The position numbers and the translations under genes were made by a program. This document shows, piece after piece, positions 35,498 to 44,964 of a DNA stretch of 64,000 bases. The notes under the pieces are model-generated. The model did not search any database. It was not told the DNA's origin and worked only from the letters and a program-made list of their open reading frames with translations. Location of the stretch: the NCBI GenBank assembly GCA_963834015.1, contig CAWIAG010000004.1, positions 1,426,001-1,490,000 of the forward strand. The letters are read 5' to 3'. The DNA comes from FEN-1297 sp963834015 (GTDB lineage: Bacteria; Bacteroidota; Ignavibacteria; Ignavibacteriales; Ignavibacteriaceae). How positions within the stretch are numbered: position 1 is the stretch's first letter; every line of letters starts with the position of its first letter.

Positions 35498-35933
35498 ATC
35501 TTAATATCTTATTTGTGTCAATAATAAATTACAATAATATTAAATAATATAATGTTTTAAAAGCTAAAGTAAAAATTATCGATTATTTGTAATTGCTTGT
35601 ATGTAATTGCCTGTATATATTTTACTATTTTAGATATTTTGAATTCGTTCACATTAATCAATTATATACCGTAAAACAATTGTGCCGTACTGCTTCTTGT
35701 TTAAATAACTGCTAATTATTTAAGAAATAAAACAACGGCGGTAGGGGAAAGTTAAAATTAATGAGCATTTATATTAAAAGTTAATTATATTATAAGTAGT
35801 ATTTATATTGATACGTTGTAATATCAAGTGGATTTATAAATGTCTTGGGGCGGGTTACTCATAAGTTCAATTCAAAATTATAAAAGTATTGTTAAATCTT
35901 ATACTATAAATCAATTTAAATAATCTTCACATT
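35498..35933. other. 436-bp AT-rich divergent promoter region
   Basis: Separates the minus-strand RM operon from the plus-strand membrane gene, so it should contain promoters in both directions. No clear consensus, hairpin with T tract or repeat stands out; one weak GAATTCGTTC motif at about 35641. Confidence 0.4.
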
Positions 35934-36758
35934 TTGGGAATTGTTATGGGTAAAATTAATCATAAGAGCTCGTCTCATATTAAGTTTATTGATAAAATTG
36001 TTAATTTAAAATGGTTGATAATTGCTTTAGCTATACTATTTATTGGTTTAGGCCTTCTTTTTCTTAGTAATATAATGCTGAATCCATTATGGTTTAAGTT
36101 AACGGAAACAATTGGAATTAGTTTATTACCTATTGGTAGTTTTCTACTTATTTACGAATACGGTATGAGGAAAGAATATCAAAATTTGATTCGTCAAGAA
36201 TTCGATGAGTTTTTGAAAGAATTGGCTTGTCGTTGCGGTCAGTGCGAAAAATATGGTTTGATATCTTTAAATATTATTCGCGATTCAAAACTTATAGAAA
36301 ATGTTTTTAAAAATGCGAAATTTGGTGAATCGATATCATTACTAGGTGTTGCATTAGCGGATCTATTAACTTATGATAGTAAAGAAGCCCTTATTAATGC
36401 CGCTGAAAGAGGGAGTATAATTAAATTGCTTTATCTTAATCCCTATTGTGAGGAAGCTGAAAAACATTCTCTGGTTGAAGGCCAAGGAATAGATGATGTA
36501 AAACAAGATATTGAAAAAACAGATAAATATTTGAAAAAACACAAAAATAAATATCCGGGTACATTGTCTATAAATAATTATACATCAATGCCAAAGCATT
36601 TTATTTTAATATATAAGGATGGCGTTTATATAGGGAATTATCTGAATGGTCAGAGAGGTAATCGCTGTCCACATTTTATGTTTTCTCCTAATAGTCCAAT
36701 TGCTAAAAAATATATTTCGCATTTTAATAAAGTATGGGATAATTCTACTCCTATATAA
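35934..36758 (+). CDS. Two-helix membrane protein with PLD-like domain, unknown
   Basis: 274 residues; ATG at 35934 or, 12 bases on, 35946. Two hydrophobic helices (about 27-49, WLIIALAILFIGLGLLFLSN; and 56-75, ETIGISLLPIGSFLLIYEYG) precede a cytosolic domain: a charged helix, LLGVALADLL, GSIIKLLYLNPYCEEAEKHS, and MPKHFILIYKDGVYIGNYL. The last parts resemble one half of a phospholipase D-like superfamily domain, of the DUF5919 kind, but a complete HxKxxxxD is not visible. The following gene (104 bases on) encodes a degenerate IMPase-fold protein; the pair, next to an RM system, looks like a defence or signalling module. Confidence 0.5.
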   Translation: MGIVMGKINHKSSSHIKFIDKIVNLKWLIIALAILFIGLGLLFLSNIMLNPLWFKLTETIGISLLPIGSFLLIYEYGMRKEYQNLIRQEFDEFLKELACRCGQCEKYGLISLNIIRDSKLIENVFKNAKFGESISLLGVALADLLTYDSKEALINAAERGSIIKLLYLNPYCEEAEKHSLVEGQGIDDVKQDIEKTDKYLKKHKNKYPGTLSINNYTSMPKHFILIYKDGVYIGNYLNGQRGNRCPHFMFSPNSPIAKKYISHFNKVWDNSTPI

Positions 36759-36862
36759 AAAAATTGGGAGTAATGAGTTGATCAAGTTCATTAATAAATT
36801 CCCGTTTGGCATATTGAAATTATTATTAATTAATATTAGCTGAGAGAGAAAGGTAAATTATC

Positions 36863-38020
36863 ATGCAAGGAGTTGAAATATCACATTTAAATGCTGCCAT
36901 TTCCGCTGCTCTCAAGGCATATTACGACTTCAAACACTCTACAGTTGAGGATGCTCTTCGTCCAATCGCTGCTTATGGTAAAAAAGATACTCTCGGAATG
37001 GATGCTGGTCCGGAGATAACAATTTGTGAAGAACTGAAAAGGTATGATGCCGGTGCTGTGGTTATCACTGAAGAAATTGGTTCAAAAGGAACTAAATTAA
37101 GTGATACATTTCGTCCAAATGATCCGGAAACATTTAGAACAGTTTTTATAAGCGATCCGACTGATCGTTCAAATCAGCTTAAAATCTTTTTATTCAAATT
37201 TCATAAAGAAAAAAGAATAGGAGATATTTTAAAAAACCCAATAAATAAAAAAATATGGGAAAAAGCATTTAGTGCACCTGCTTCTATAACTGGTGCTACA
37301 TCAGCCATAAGTTGTATAAGAAGAGGTGTGCCAATTTTTACCGTAATTGTTAATTATATCACTCAAGAATTAATAGTAGCATGCGCGGCGGGAATCAAAA
37401 TTGTTAAATTGCCAGATGACCGATTAAAAGTAATGGACTTAAATTATGTTCGTGAAAATGGTGATGTACTATTTTTCCGTAACATCGATGGTGAAATGAA
37501 GAATATGCAAAAGTTTGTTACTTTTCTTGGTGATACTGGTAAAATTGGTTACAAAGAAAATTTTCTTGATAGTGGGTTAATGAGTGAAAAAAAAATAAAA
37601 GCACTTCTTCACTATAGTAAACCGGGAGGTCCTTCGCGCGCACTTTATCTCTCTTCACTTCAACCACGTAATATACCGATTGGTTTTGTTCTTGCAAATG
37701 GTGAAAAAATTGGTGAATGGATACATTGGTTATCATTTTTACAATTTGCTAGAAGCGTGCATGATGATAGCCAGCCAGCGTTAATTTTGTATGAAGTACA
37801 TCAAGATCGACCTTGGACAAAAGGAGGTATCCTAATGTCAACTCCTTCTAATTATAGTATTTTTAGAGAATATAATGGCAAACTTTTTATAGATACGAGT
37901 TGGTTGTTAAGAATGCCAAATCCTAGCCAACTTCGTTCTACTCTTATCATTGCTCCATACAATAATCGTTGGGTTGTGAGATCCAGTAGTCAATCTGGAT
38001 ATAGGCTAATTAAATTTTAA
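36863..38020 (+). CDS. Inositol-monophosphatase/FBPase-fold protein with degenerate active site
   Basis: 385 residues. VVITEEIG (about 62-69) corresponds to motif 1 (the GEE metal ligands), SDPTDRSN (about 96-103) to motif 2 (DPxDGTxN, with the G changed to R), and the segment ATSAISCIRRGVPIFTVIVN to the following conserved core. The third motif, WDxAA with its metal-binding Asp, is not seen. The C-terminal half is unusual and ends with a beta-rich tail. So it may be an inactive or altered phosphatase, perhaps binding a phosphate ester or nucleotide. AAAGG lies upstream. Partner of the preceding membrane gene by position. Longer than classical IMPases (about 265). Confidence 0.55.
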   Translation: MQGVEISHLNAAISAALKAYYDFKHSTVEDALRPIAAYGKKDTLGMDAGPEITICEELKRYDAGAVVITEEIGSKGTKLSDTFRPNDPETFRTVFISDPTDRSNQLKIFLFKFHKEKRIGDILKNPINKKIWEKAFSAPASITGATSAISCIRRGVPIFTVIVNYITQELIVACAAGIKIVKLPDDRLKVMDLNYVRENGDVLFFRNIDGEMKNMQKFVTFLGDTGKIGYKENFLDSGLMSEKKIKALLHYSKPGGPSRALYLSSLQPRNIPIGFVLANGEKIGEWIHWLSFLQFARSVHDDSQPALILYEVHQDRPWTKGGILMSTPSNYSIFREYNGKLFIDTSWLLRMPNPSQLRSTLIIAPYNNRWVVRSSSQSGYRLIKF

Positions 38021-38439
38021 AGTAAAATATTTGTATTTTTACATTAAATATATAATGTTCCTTAGCATATAAATAATAAAATTAAATCTTATTGAAAATT
38101 AATTTAATTATTTGAATTATAAGCAAAGGTCGATGTCTTGTAATCAAAAAATTCCATATTGTTATACCTATCTGCTTAGAAGTACTTGCATTTGAATTCT
38201 ATAATTCATTGAAAGACCAAGATGGATCATTTCTCTATCCAATAAGGCAGAATAAATTTGTGGGTTAGAGAGTGAAGAGATGTTTAACAGAGCTTGTGGG
38301 GGTAAAACAATTGTTGTAGTTATTTTGTGAAGAGAAAGTTGGGGAAAAATTCTTTGCTGTTGCTTATACAAATATTAAGAATTATTTTTAATATTAATAA
38401 ATAAATTTATTATTTTGCTTTTATATTCTAATAAAAAGT
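38021..38439. other. 419-bp AT-rich gap
   Basis: No gene or strong signal found on either strand. One short minus-strand open frame of 67 codons (38168-38371) has no Shine-Dalgarno and no recognisable features, and is treated as chance. Confidence 0.45.
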
Positions 38440-38988
38440 ATGTATGAATTTATTATAAGGGTTTTATATTTTATACTTGTTATTCTAATCTATTTTTTAT
38501 TTGAAAGTAAAAAAATATATTTATTAACTATTATAAATATAGATTATAAATTTCTTCTGCCTGTAATTGCGCTAGTATTTTATGACTATTATTTAAGTCT
38601 ATTCTCATCATTTTTTTATAAACTTGTTATCAATAAACAATTAACCAAGGACAAAATTATAATTGATCTTTATATCAATTATCGGGGTTTAAAAGAAAAA
38701 AAAATTCATGATATATCGGTTGCAAAAATCAAACGAATAGACGCATATTTATTATATTATGATAAAAATACCAGGGAAAATATAAAAGAAGCAGTGCCAG
38801 AAAAGTTTCAATGTTATCTTGGCCCAGCTCAATCCTCGTTAAGTGTTAAATTAGAATTAATATTTAGGGAAGATAGAGTCTCAAATATTAGTTTTTATAA
38901 TATTAAAATATTTAAACCTAAATTATCATTAATGATTGATAATCTAAAAATCACTCGCACTATTTATTTATATAAATGGGAGAAATAA
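38440..38988 (+). CDS. Membrane protein, unknown, overlaps ATPase gene
   Basis: 182 residues. N-terminal hydrophobic helices (about 6-20, VLYFILVILIYFLFES; and 30-55, FLLPVIALVFYDYYLSLFSSFF), then a basic, beta-rich cytosolic domain (DKIIIDLYINYRGLK, VAKIKRIDAYLLYYD) that resembles no family I know. The last 13 bases overlap the start of the ATPase gene, indicating coupled translation and a shared function, perhaps a membrane effector paired with an ATPase sensor. Confidence 0.55.
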   Translation: MYEFIIRVLYFILVILIYFLFESKKIYLLTIINIDYKFLLPVIALVFYDYYLSLFSSFFYKLVINKQLTKDKIIIDLYINYRGLKEKKIHDISVAKIKRIDAYLLYYDKNTRENIKEAVPEKFQCYLGPAQSSLSVKLELIFREDRVSNISFYNIKIFKPKLSLMIDNLKITRTIYLYKWEK

Positions 38989-40862
38989 TTTTGGAGCCTA
39001 ATATTTATGATATAGAGAAACAAGGTTTCTTAAGAGATTTCCATAATCCGCTCTTTATGGTCTTATTAAACGAATTAGATAATGTATTTAAGGAAAAAGA
39101 AATTTCTGATGAAGATGTTATAGACCATTTTTATATTGATCAAAGAGAAAATGAAGATGTAACAAACAGCGCAATATTAGAACAATTTAGATTTAAAGAA
39201 TCAATAAAATCTAGTGAAGGTTTAATCCAAGGTATAAAAAAAATGCCGGGGATGCTTTATTTTCTTTTAGGTAAAAAAGGGATAGGTAAAACTACATTAC
39301 TAAAATATTTTTTAAGGAAAGTAAAAGAAAATAAGGATTATATTACTAATGAAAATGATTTGATTATATATCTCGATTTTAAAACGAAGAAAAGTGATGA
39401 TGATTTTTTAAGAAATTTACCCCACACGATATATAATGAAATTTTTAATTATATAAATTTAAATGTTCAATTTTATGCCTCAATAATAAGCGATATCACA
39501 AAACTTAGGGAAATTGTTCCTTTATATAAAGATATAGATAATTCAAAATTAGCTCAAAGAGTTTTGGATAAAAAAGAAGAGGTAATCCAATACTTATTTA
39601 CATGGATATATAAAAAAAATCTTAATATTAGTATAATAATAGATAACGTTGATGATTTCACAGCTCTTTCGGTGAAAAAATTAATTGATAAATGTATTGA
39701 ATTTAAAGATATTTATAAGGCTAATTGTATTTTAGCATTGCGAGATTACTGGTCACCTAAGTCGTTAAAAATAACCGATTCAAATATTTGTTGTTATTAT
39801 CTTGGCAAACCTAATATATATAAAATTCTAATTAATAGATTAAACTATGTGAATACTTTAGATATTAAAACTCAAATGAAAATAGTTTTTCAAAACAAAA
39901 GTTTTTATTTAAAAGCTTCTGACTTTCAAAATTTATTTTCTGATATAGCTAAGGAATTAATACAAACTGATAAAAATCTTCATGATATGCTTTTTAAATT
40001 ATCTAATTATAATACGAGAGAACATTTATTAAATTTATATTATTTTTTTCATTCTCCTTATTTATTTTCTAAACCTAATTTTATCAAATCATTTATTAAA
40101 AAAATTAATGAAATTGATGAAAATATTGAAACTGAAGCTATCAGGCCTGCAAAATTTTTTGATTTTTTAGAAAATTTTATGACACCGCATTCCTTATGTT
40201 TTGATCTTATTAGTTCAACAATATTTAATCTATTTCATCATAAATGGCACAATTCCGATAATTTTGATTATAGGAATTTTTTTATATTTCTGAGAATTCT
40301 TCAATTGTCTCCGGATAAGAATAGAGAGATAAAACTATCTGATTGTATAAGCAAGATTTCTTGTACTGGTTATAGTGAAGAGGCTACAAATGATGCAATT
40401 AGTGTTTTACTTTCGAATGGGTTATTGGAATCGGCAGATGGAATATCAGTAAATGATATTAAAGAATTCAGTATTTCGGCTAAAGGACTACTTTATAGAG
40501 ATACAATTATATATGAATATTCTTATTTGAATTTTATTTGTGATATTATTCCTATGCCCTCTAAGTATCAAGTAAATTTATTCGAAAAATATGGTAACGA
40601 GAAAATTCCATTAGATAGGGGAAATTTACATGTAAAGCACGAAAGCGTAAAGCGATTTATTGAATATATTAAGGATTTAGAAAAAGAGGAAGAAGATAAT
40701 TGCCCAAAGATGTACTTAAGCCAATTAGAAAGAATTATTGATGGCAAATCATTAAGTAGTATCTTATCTCAAAGGATTAACTCTCTAATGGTAAAAATGA
40801 TACAAGGTAAAAAGAGACATTATAAAATATCAGAAGTAGTAATTCAGAATAGCGATGGATAA
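38976..40862 (+). CDS. P-loop ATPase (STAND/AAA-like), defence-type
   Basis: 628 residues. Walker A GKKGIGKTT at about 99-107, Walker B ISIIIDNVDD near 218-227, followed by sensor-like NCILALRDYW. A P-loop ATPase core of about 230 residues is preceded by a helical N-terminus and followed by a helical, winged-helix-like region (about 440-560, FFIFLRILQLSP...KISCTGYSEEATNDAISVLLSNGLLE). This architecture is common in regulatory ATPases of anti-phage systems. Starts inside the end of the membrane-protein gene. Very AT-rich, as are its neighbours, indicating horizontal transfer. Confidence 0.65.
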   Translation: MGEIILEPNIYDIEKQGFLRDFHNPLFMVLLNELDNVFKEKEISDEDVIDHFYIDQRENEDVTNSAILEQFRFKESIKSSEGLIQGIKKMPGMLYFLLGKKGIGKTTLLKYFLRKVKENKDYITNENDLIIYLDFKTKKSDDDFLRNLPHTIYNEIFNYINLNVQFYASIISDITKLREIVPLYKDIDNSKLAQRVLDKKEEVIQYLFTWIYKKNLNISIIIDNVDDFTALSVKKLIDKCIEFKDIYKANCILALRDYWSPKSLKITDSNICCYYLGKPNIYKILINRLNYVNTLDIKTQMKIVFQNKSFYLKASDFQNLFSDIAKELIQTDKNLHDMLFKLSNYNTREHLLNLYYFFHSPYLFSKPNFIKSFIKKINEIDENIETEAIRPAKFFDFLENFMTPHSLCFDLISSTIFNLFHHKWHNSDNFDYRNFFIFLRILQLSPDKNREIKLSDCISKISCTGYSEEATNDAISVLLSNGLLESADGISVNDIKEFSISAKGLLYRDTIIYEYSYLNFICDIIPMPSKYQVNLFEKYGNEKIPLDRGNLHVKHESVKRFIEYIKDLEKEEEDNCPKMYLSQLERIIDGKSLSSILSQRINSLMVKMIQGKKRHYKISEVVIQNSDG

Positions 40863-41063
40863 GGGGAATTGAAAAAACATTCTACGTAAATAATTATTTT
40901 GTATAATTAAGTTAGTTTAATTCTGCCAAATCAACTATGATTATTTTCATTCGAGGTGTAATGATTTGGCAAAAAAATATAGATATGTATGATGTACCCC
41001 AAAAACTGGACAATAATTTAAGGTGGAAAATACTTAAATTATAATAAGCGAAAGGAGCTTAAA

Positions 41064-41354
41064 ATGTCTGGAAAGAGAAAAAACTATAGTGCCGAACTAA
41101 AAGCAAAAATAGCCTTGGAAGCAATCAAGGGGTACAGCAGCATAAATGAAATTGCAAAGGAATATAAAGTTCATCCGAACCAGATTAGCAATTGGAAAAA
41201 ACAGTTGTTAGAAAATCTTCCTGGTATTTTTGATAATCCAAGGGGACCAAAAACAGATGGAAGCACTGACTTAACAGAGCAGCTCTACCGGCAGATAGGT
41301 AAACAGCAAGTAGAACTTGAGTGGTTAAAAAAAAAGTACGAGCCATTCAGTTAA
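41064..41354 (+). CDS. IS3-family transposase OrfA
   Basis: 96 residues, helix-turn-helix of the Tnp_1 type (KIALEAIKGYSSINEIAKEY then VHPNQISNWKKQLLEN, about 14-45), followed by a leucine-zipper-like segment (LTEQLYRQIGKQQVELEWL). It ends at an A9 run (WLKKKYEPFS). Binds the IS ends. GGAGC just before the ATG. The A9 run followed by G (TTAAAAAAAAAG) is a typical slippage site for producing an OrfAB fusion. Confidence 0.88.
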   Translation: MSGKRKNYSAELKAKIALEAIKGYSSINEIAKEYKVHPNQISNWKKQLLENLPGIFDNPRGPKTDGSTDLTEQLYRQIGKQQVELEWLKKKYEPFS

Positions 41355-41415
41355 AGATCTCAAAGAGTTAATAGACCATGATTATGATCATCTCAGCATA
41401 ACTGAGCAGTGTTCT

Positions 41416-42183
41416 TTGATAAAATTACCCCGTTCGAGCTATTACAGCCATCCATTAGGAGTAACGGCTGCAGAACTCGAAATAATGAACCGGATAGATA
41501 AAATTTATACAAAATATCCATTTTATGGAGTTAGAAAAATAACTGATGAATTCAGAAAAATGGGAATGATTTATAACCATAAACGGATATGGAGATTGAT
41601 GCAATTGATGGGAATACAGGCACTTATACCGAAAAGAAATCTTAGTAAACACAACAAAGATCATCATGTATTTCCATATCTTTTAAGGAATATAGACATC
41701 ACAGAAACAGATCAGGTCTGGAGTACTGATATAACATATATCCCAATGTATAAGGGCTTTGCTTATCTTGTGGCCGTAATTGACTGGTTCAGCAGATATG
41801 TGCTTTCTTGGGAGATATCAAATACTCTTGATGTTTATTTCTGTCTTAACGCTCTTGATAAGGCATTAAGGTCAGGTAAACCGGAAATATTCAATACAGA
41901 TCAGGGCAGCCAGTTTACGAGCTTAAGTTTTGTTAATAAAGTACTGGACAATAATATAAGGCTAAGCATGGATTCAAAAGGTAGAGCTTTAGATAATATT
42001 TTCATTGAACGATTATGGAGAAGCTTAAAATATGAGGACATTTACCTGAAGGAATATCGGACTATTACGGAACTGTTTGAAGGAATGAAAAATTATTTCT
42101 ATTTTTATAACAACAAAAGAATGCATCAGTCTCTGAAATATAAAACACCGGCTGATATATTCTTAAATAATAAATATAATTAA
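41416..42183 (+). CDS. IS3-family transposase OrfB (DDE integrase core)
   Basis: 255 residues in this frame, with a TTG start at 41416; the open frame extends upstream to the A9 run and includes KDLKELIDHDYDHLSITEQC. Catalytic triad in the rve domain: D of QVWSTDITYIPM, D of FNTDQGSQFTS, and E of NIFIERLWRSLKYED with the 35-residue spacing. It is in the +1 frame relative to OrfA, not the usual -1; losing one A from the A9 run would make a single frame, so transcriptional slippage or a mutation is likely. Confidence 0.88.
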   Translation: MIKLPRSSYYSHPLGVTAAELEIMNRIDKIYTKYPFYGVRKITDEFRKMGMIYNHKRIWRLMQLMGIQALIPKRNLSKHNKDHHVFPYLLRNIDITETDQVWSTDITYIPMYKGFAYLVAVIDWFSRYVLSWEISNTLDVYFCLNALDKALRSGKPEIFNTDQGSQFTSLSFVNKVLDNNIRLSMDSKGRALDNIFIERLWRSLKYEDIYLKEYRTITELFEGMKNYFYFYNNKRMHQSLKYKTPADIFLNNKYN

Positions 42184-42240
42184 TGCCTAATTTATCCACC
42201 TTAAATTATGGAAAAACCTGTCTAGCTGAAGGGGTTCAGC

Positions 42241-42621
42241 ATACCGTTTAGTAATTTATACAATAATTTTAATATTCTTTTAGGTTTATTCGCATATGAA
42301 TCAACCATTGACAATGATTTTATTTTTGATAAATTACGGAAAATAAATTCTCAAATTAAGCAAATCATTAATTTAATTAGTCATGGTGATTCTAAATTTG
42401 TTAAATATTGGGATTTTAATCCAAAGGATTACAAGGTTTACAGAAAATGGCATTCTTATAATCTAAATAAAATGGCACCTGGATATTTTATTCATAACGT
42501 TCTTCTAAAGTTAAGTCCAGATATTATTTACCCTAAGGAAGAACTGTGGTTTCCTTCACATTCCAAAGAAAATTATAAAGAAGGTGAGATTGATTGTATT
42601 CATTCCATGAATAATATTTGA
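42241..42621 (+). pseudogene. C-terminal fragment of an unknown gene truncated at the IS
   Basis: A stop-free frame from the IS right end to TGA at 42619-42621 (126 codons), with natural-looking protein sequence: LLGLFAYESTIDNDFIFDK, then KFVKYWDFNPKDYKVYRKWH, and EELWFPSHSKENYKEGE. No ATG near its beginning, so it looks like the 3' part of a gene broken by the IS or an associated deletion. A possible N-terminal remnant, MIWQKNIDMYD with a GAGGTG upstream (40953-40992), lies left of the IS but is too short to prove a match. Family not recognised. Confidence 0.55.
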
Positions 42622-42688
42622 TCAAAGTTTTTAAAATGTCTAATTTTTTTATAAAGTGAGAAGTCAATAATTAATTAAGGATAATTTT

Positions 42689-43189
42689 ATGCGATATGGG
42701 CATATTAAAAATGTAAAAGTTAAAGCAATATTATCACAAGATTTATGCTATAGATTCCAGCTTATAATTACAAATAAAAATATGAACAAAGGGGAAACTG
42801 TTTGTGCAATTATGCAAAACCCAAGTGTTGCGAATGAAGAAGTATCTGATAAATCTGTACAATTTTTAGAAAAGTTAATTTTTGAGAAATCATATCCTCT
42901 ATTCAAACACGTTCGCAAACTTATTATCGTTAATCTGTTCGCTTTTATCCAAACAAATAATTTTGTTGGTACCAACGGCGGTATTGGTAAAAATAATGAT
43001 GCTTATATTAAAAAAGCGATTAGAAATTCACAGATTATTTTAGTCGCATGGGGAAAATCCAATGTGCATTTTCAACGTCAAGAAGATATAAAAAAAATTA
43101 TTTCTTCTTTTAAGGGTAAGAAAGTTTATCAAACAAAAAAACACCCGTCACGCGGGTTTTATGAAGATTTTATTATTAAATATTCATAA
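42689..43189 (+). CDS. DUF1643 domain protein
   Basis: 166 residues. AIMQNPSVANEEVSDKSV (about 41-58, the MxNPSxA motif), IIVNLFAFIQTN, NDAYIKKAIRNSQIILVAWG (about 105-124) and the late KHPSRGF are the successive conserved blocks of DUF1643. Family members are common next to restriction systems in genome islands; biochemical role is unknown to me. AAGGATAA lies before the ATG. It follows the truncated gene and ends the defence-type island. Confidence 0.75.
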   Translation: MRYGHIKNVKVKAILSQDLCYRFQLIITNKNMNKGETVCAIMQNPSVANEEVSDKSVQFLEKLIFEKSYPLFKHVRKLIIVNLFAFIQTNNFVGTNGGIGKNNDAYIKKAIRNSQIILVAWGKSNVHFQRQEDIKKIISSFKGKKVYQTKKHPSRGFYEDFIIKYS

Positions 43190-43394
43190 TAAATATGATT
43201 TACCATTTATTTGTCAAAGTCCAAAAGTAGCCTTCATCTGATAAGTATTTTTTAGTACCTTAATTAATGGTTTTTATTAACTCTTTTTTACCGTTTTATT
43301 TTTAATAGAACGGAGATAAAGTAGCCTATAAAAGTATAGTCAACATCCAAGATATCCAATAATCGGATGCTATTCCGATGGGAATTTCTGCAAT

Positions 43395-44894
43395 TTAAAA
43401 ATGGAAATAAATAAATGGCTGCAACTGAGCTGACTGAACCTGAACCACGACAATTATCATAATTGCAAGCACAAGTGCTTGAATAGCAAGTGGTGTTTTA
43501 GTAATCAAGTCCTGTATTTTATTATCAAATGATTTAGGTATAAAATGAAGAATGTAAGCAAGTAAAATAAGTATGCTTACCGGTTTATATGCAACAATCC
43601 ATTGAGAAAATACAGTACCGTGGAAAGATATTAATATTTGATGGAACACATTTAAAGCGGTTTGAATCGATTCGGATCTGAATATAATATTGCCTATTAC
43701 AACAAGATGGAATGTAATCAACATCTGAAAAATAATTAATATTTTAGTTCCGCTTAAACCTACTTTATCATAAAAGGCTCGTCTATATTTTATTGTAAAA
43801 AGCGAAGTTACCATAAATAAGGCGTGAATTAATCCGAAAGCTACAAAGGTCCAATTAGCGCCATGCCAAATGCCGATAGCTAAGAATGTTAAAAAAGTAG
43901 CAAAGGCGCTTCCGTAAATTCTCATTCTTCTAAATTTCGCCTGGAGTGGTGTAAACATATAATCTAAGAGCCATGTAGATAAAGAAATATGCCAGCGTCT
44001 CCAATAATCACTAATACTTGTAGCCGTAAAAGGAATATTAAAATTATTCATAATTTTATAGCCAAGAAGTAACGATATACCAATTGCAATATCAGTATAA
44101 CCGGAGAAATCACAATAAAGCTGTATTGTGTAAGCATATGAGGCAAGCAGATTTTCAACTCCCGTATAGAATAATGGCACCTGGAAAACACGATCAACAA
44201 AATTTATACCTATATAATCTGCAATTATATTTTTCTTAATCAAGCCGCAGATAATTAAAAATACTGCGCGTCCAATATCTTCTTTTGTAATAATATTTTC
44301 GCTTTCCACTTGTGGTAGGAAATCTTCTGCTCTGTCAATAGGTCCCATTAGTATATTTGGGAAAAAAAACATATAAAGACAAAAGTTTTTCAAACTATCC
44401 GTCGGTTGTATCGTATCGATGAATAATTCAATCACATAACTCATCGCTTTAAAAGTATAAAAAGATATACCTATTGGTAAAAGAATATCTAGAGGCTGAA
44501 TATTACCGGAGTGTAGATCGTTTAATATTTGAATAAAAAAATTTGTGTATTTGAAATATACCAAAAGGCCTAAATCAATCAGGATTGCAAAAAGAAATAG
44601 AAACTTTTTAAATGATTGTGATTTAGTCTTGTATAGCCAGTTGCCTAAATAAAAATTCAATAAAGTTGTAAATAGGAGTAGTAAAAGGAAATAACCTGAA
44701 TTCTTATAAAAGAAAAAAAGTGAAAAAATTAAAATAGCATAGATTTTGGCATTTTTACTTTTTGCAAACAGCCTGTAAAATAGTAATAGTATAAAAAATG
44801 TAAATAAGAAAAAGCTTGAACTAAAATAAAGATTATCCTGCGGATTGTATACAAAAAGCTGTAATAGTTTATGAAAAGAAATATAAGAAAACAT
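43395..44894 (-). CDS. MBOAT-family O-acyltransferase (AlgI/DltB-like)
   Basis: 499 residues, at least ten hydrophobic helices. The catalytic region reads WRRWHISLSTWLLDYMFTPL (about 294-313) and GIWHGANWTFVAFGLIHA (about 345-362, active-site His), typical of AlgI/DltB. Such proteins transfer acyl groups across the inner membrane to exported polysaccharide or teichoic acid. Third gene of the SGNH/ACP/MBOAT operon. In DltB systems the acyl donor is carried on a small ACP, as is present here. Substrate glycan unknown. Confidence 0.88.
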   Translation of the reverse strand: MFSYISFHKLLQLFVYNPQDNLYFSSSFFLFTFFILLLFYRLFAKSKNAKIYAILIFSLFFFYKNSGYFLLLLLFTTLLNFYLGNWLYKTKSQSFKKFLFLFAILIDLGLLVYFKYTNFFIQILNDLHSGNIQPLDILLPIGISFYTFKAMSYVIELFIDTIQPTDSLKNFCLYMFFFPNILMGPIDRAEDFLPQVESENIITKEDIGRAVFLIICGLIKKNIIADYIGINFVDRVFQVPLFYTGVENLLASYAYTIQLYCDFSGYTDIAIGISLLLGYKIMNNFNIPFTATSISDYWRRWHISLSTWLLDYMFTPLQAKFRRMRIYGSAFATFLTFLAIGIWHGANWTFVAFGLIHALFMVTSLFTIKYRRAFYDKVGLSGTKILIIFQMLITFHLVVIGNIIFRSESIQTALNVFHQILISFHGTVFSQWIVAYKPVSILILLAYILHFIPKSFDNKIQDLITKTPLAIQALVLAIMIIVVVQVQSAQLQPFIYFHF

Positions 44895-44964
44895 CCTACT
44901 TCCCTTTAATTAGTTATAACCCATTTATTAACACTTCCTTTTTGACAAAAGAAGCTAATGTAAA

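Larger units (their letters stand above)
40993..42238 (+). mobile_element. IS3-family insertion sequence
   Basis: About 1246 bp. Left end TGTACCCC..., right end reverse-complement TGAACCCC...; inside both ends lies an identical ATAATTTAAGGTGGA, giving interrupted inverted repeats of about 40 bp. A GTATG extension just outside each end also matches (left GTATGATG, right GTATGCTG), so the true ends may lie 5 bp further out. Encodes orfA and orfB of an IS3-type transposase. No clear target duplication found. Confidence 0.85.

Noticed and set aside
40961..40992. MIWQKNIDMYD as the N-terminus of the gene cut by the IS
   Set aside because: Only 10-11 codons and not provably in frame with the right-hand fragment; mentioned as a possibility only.
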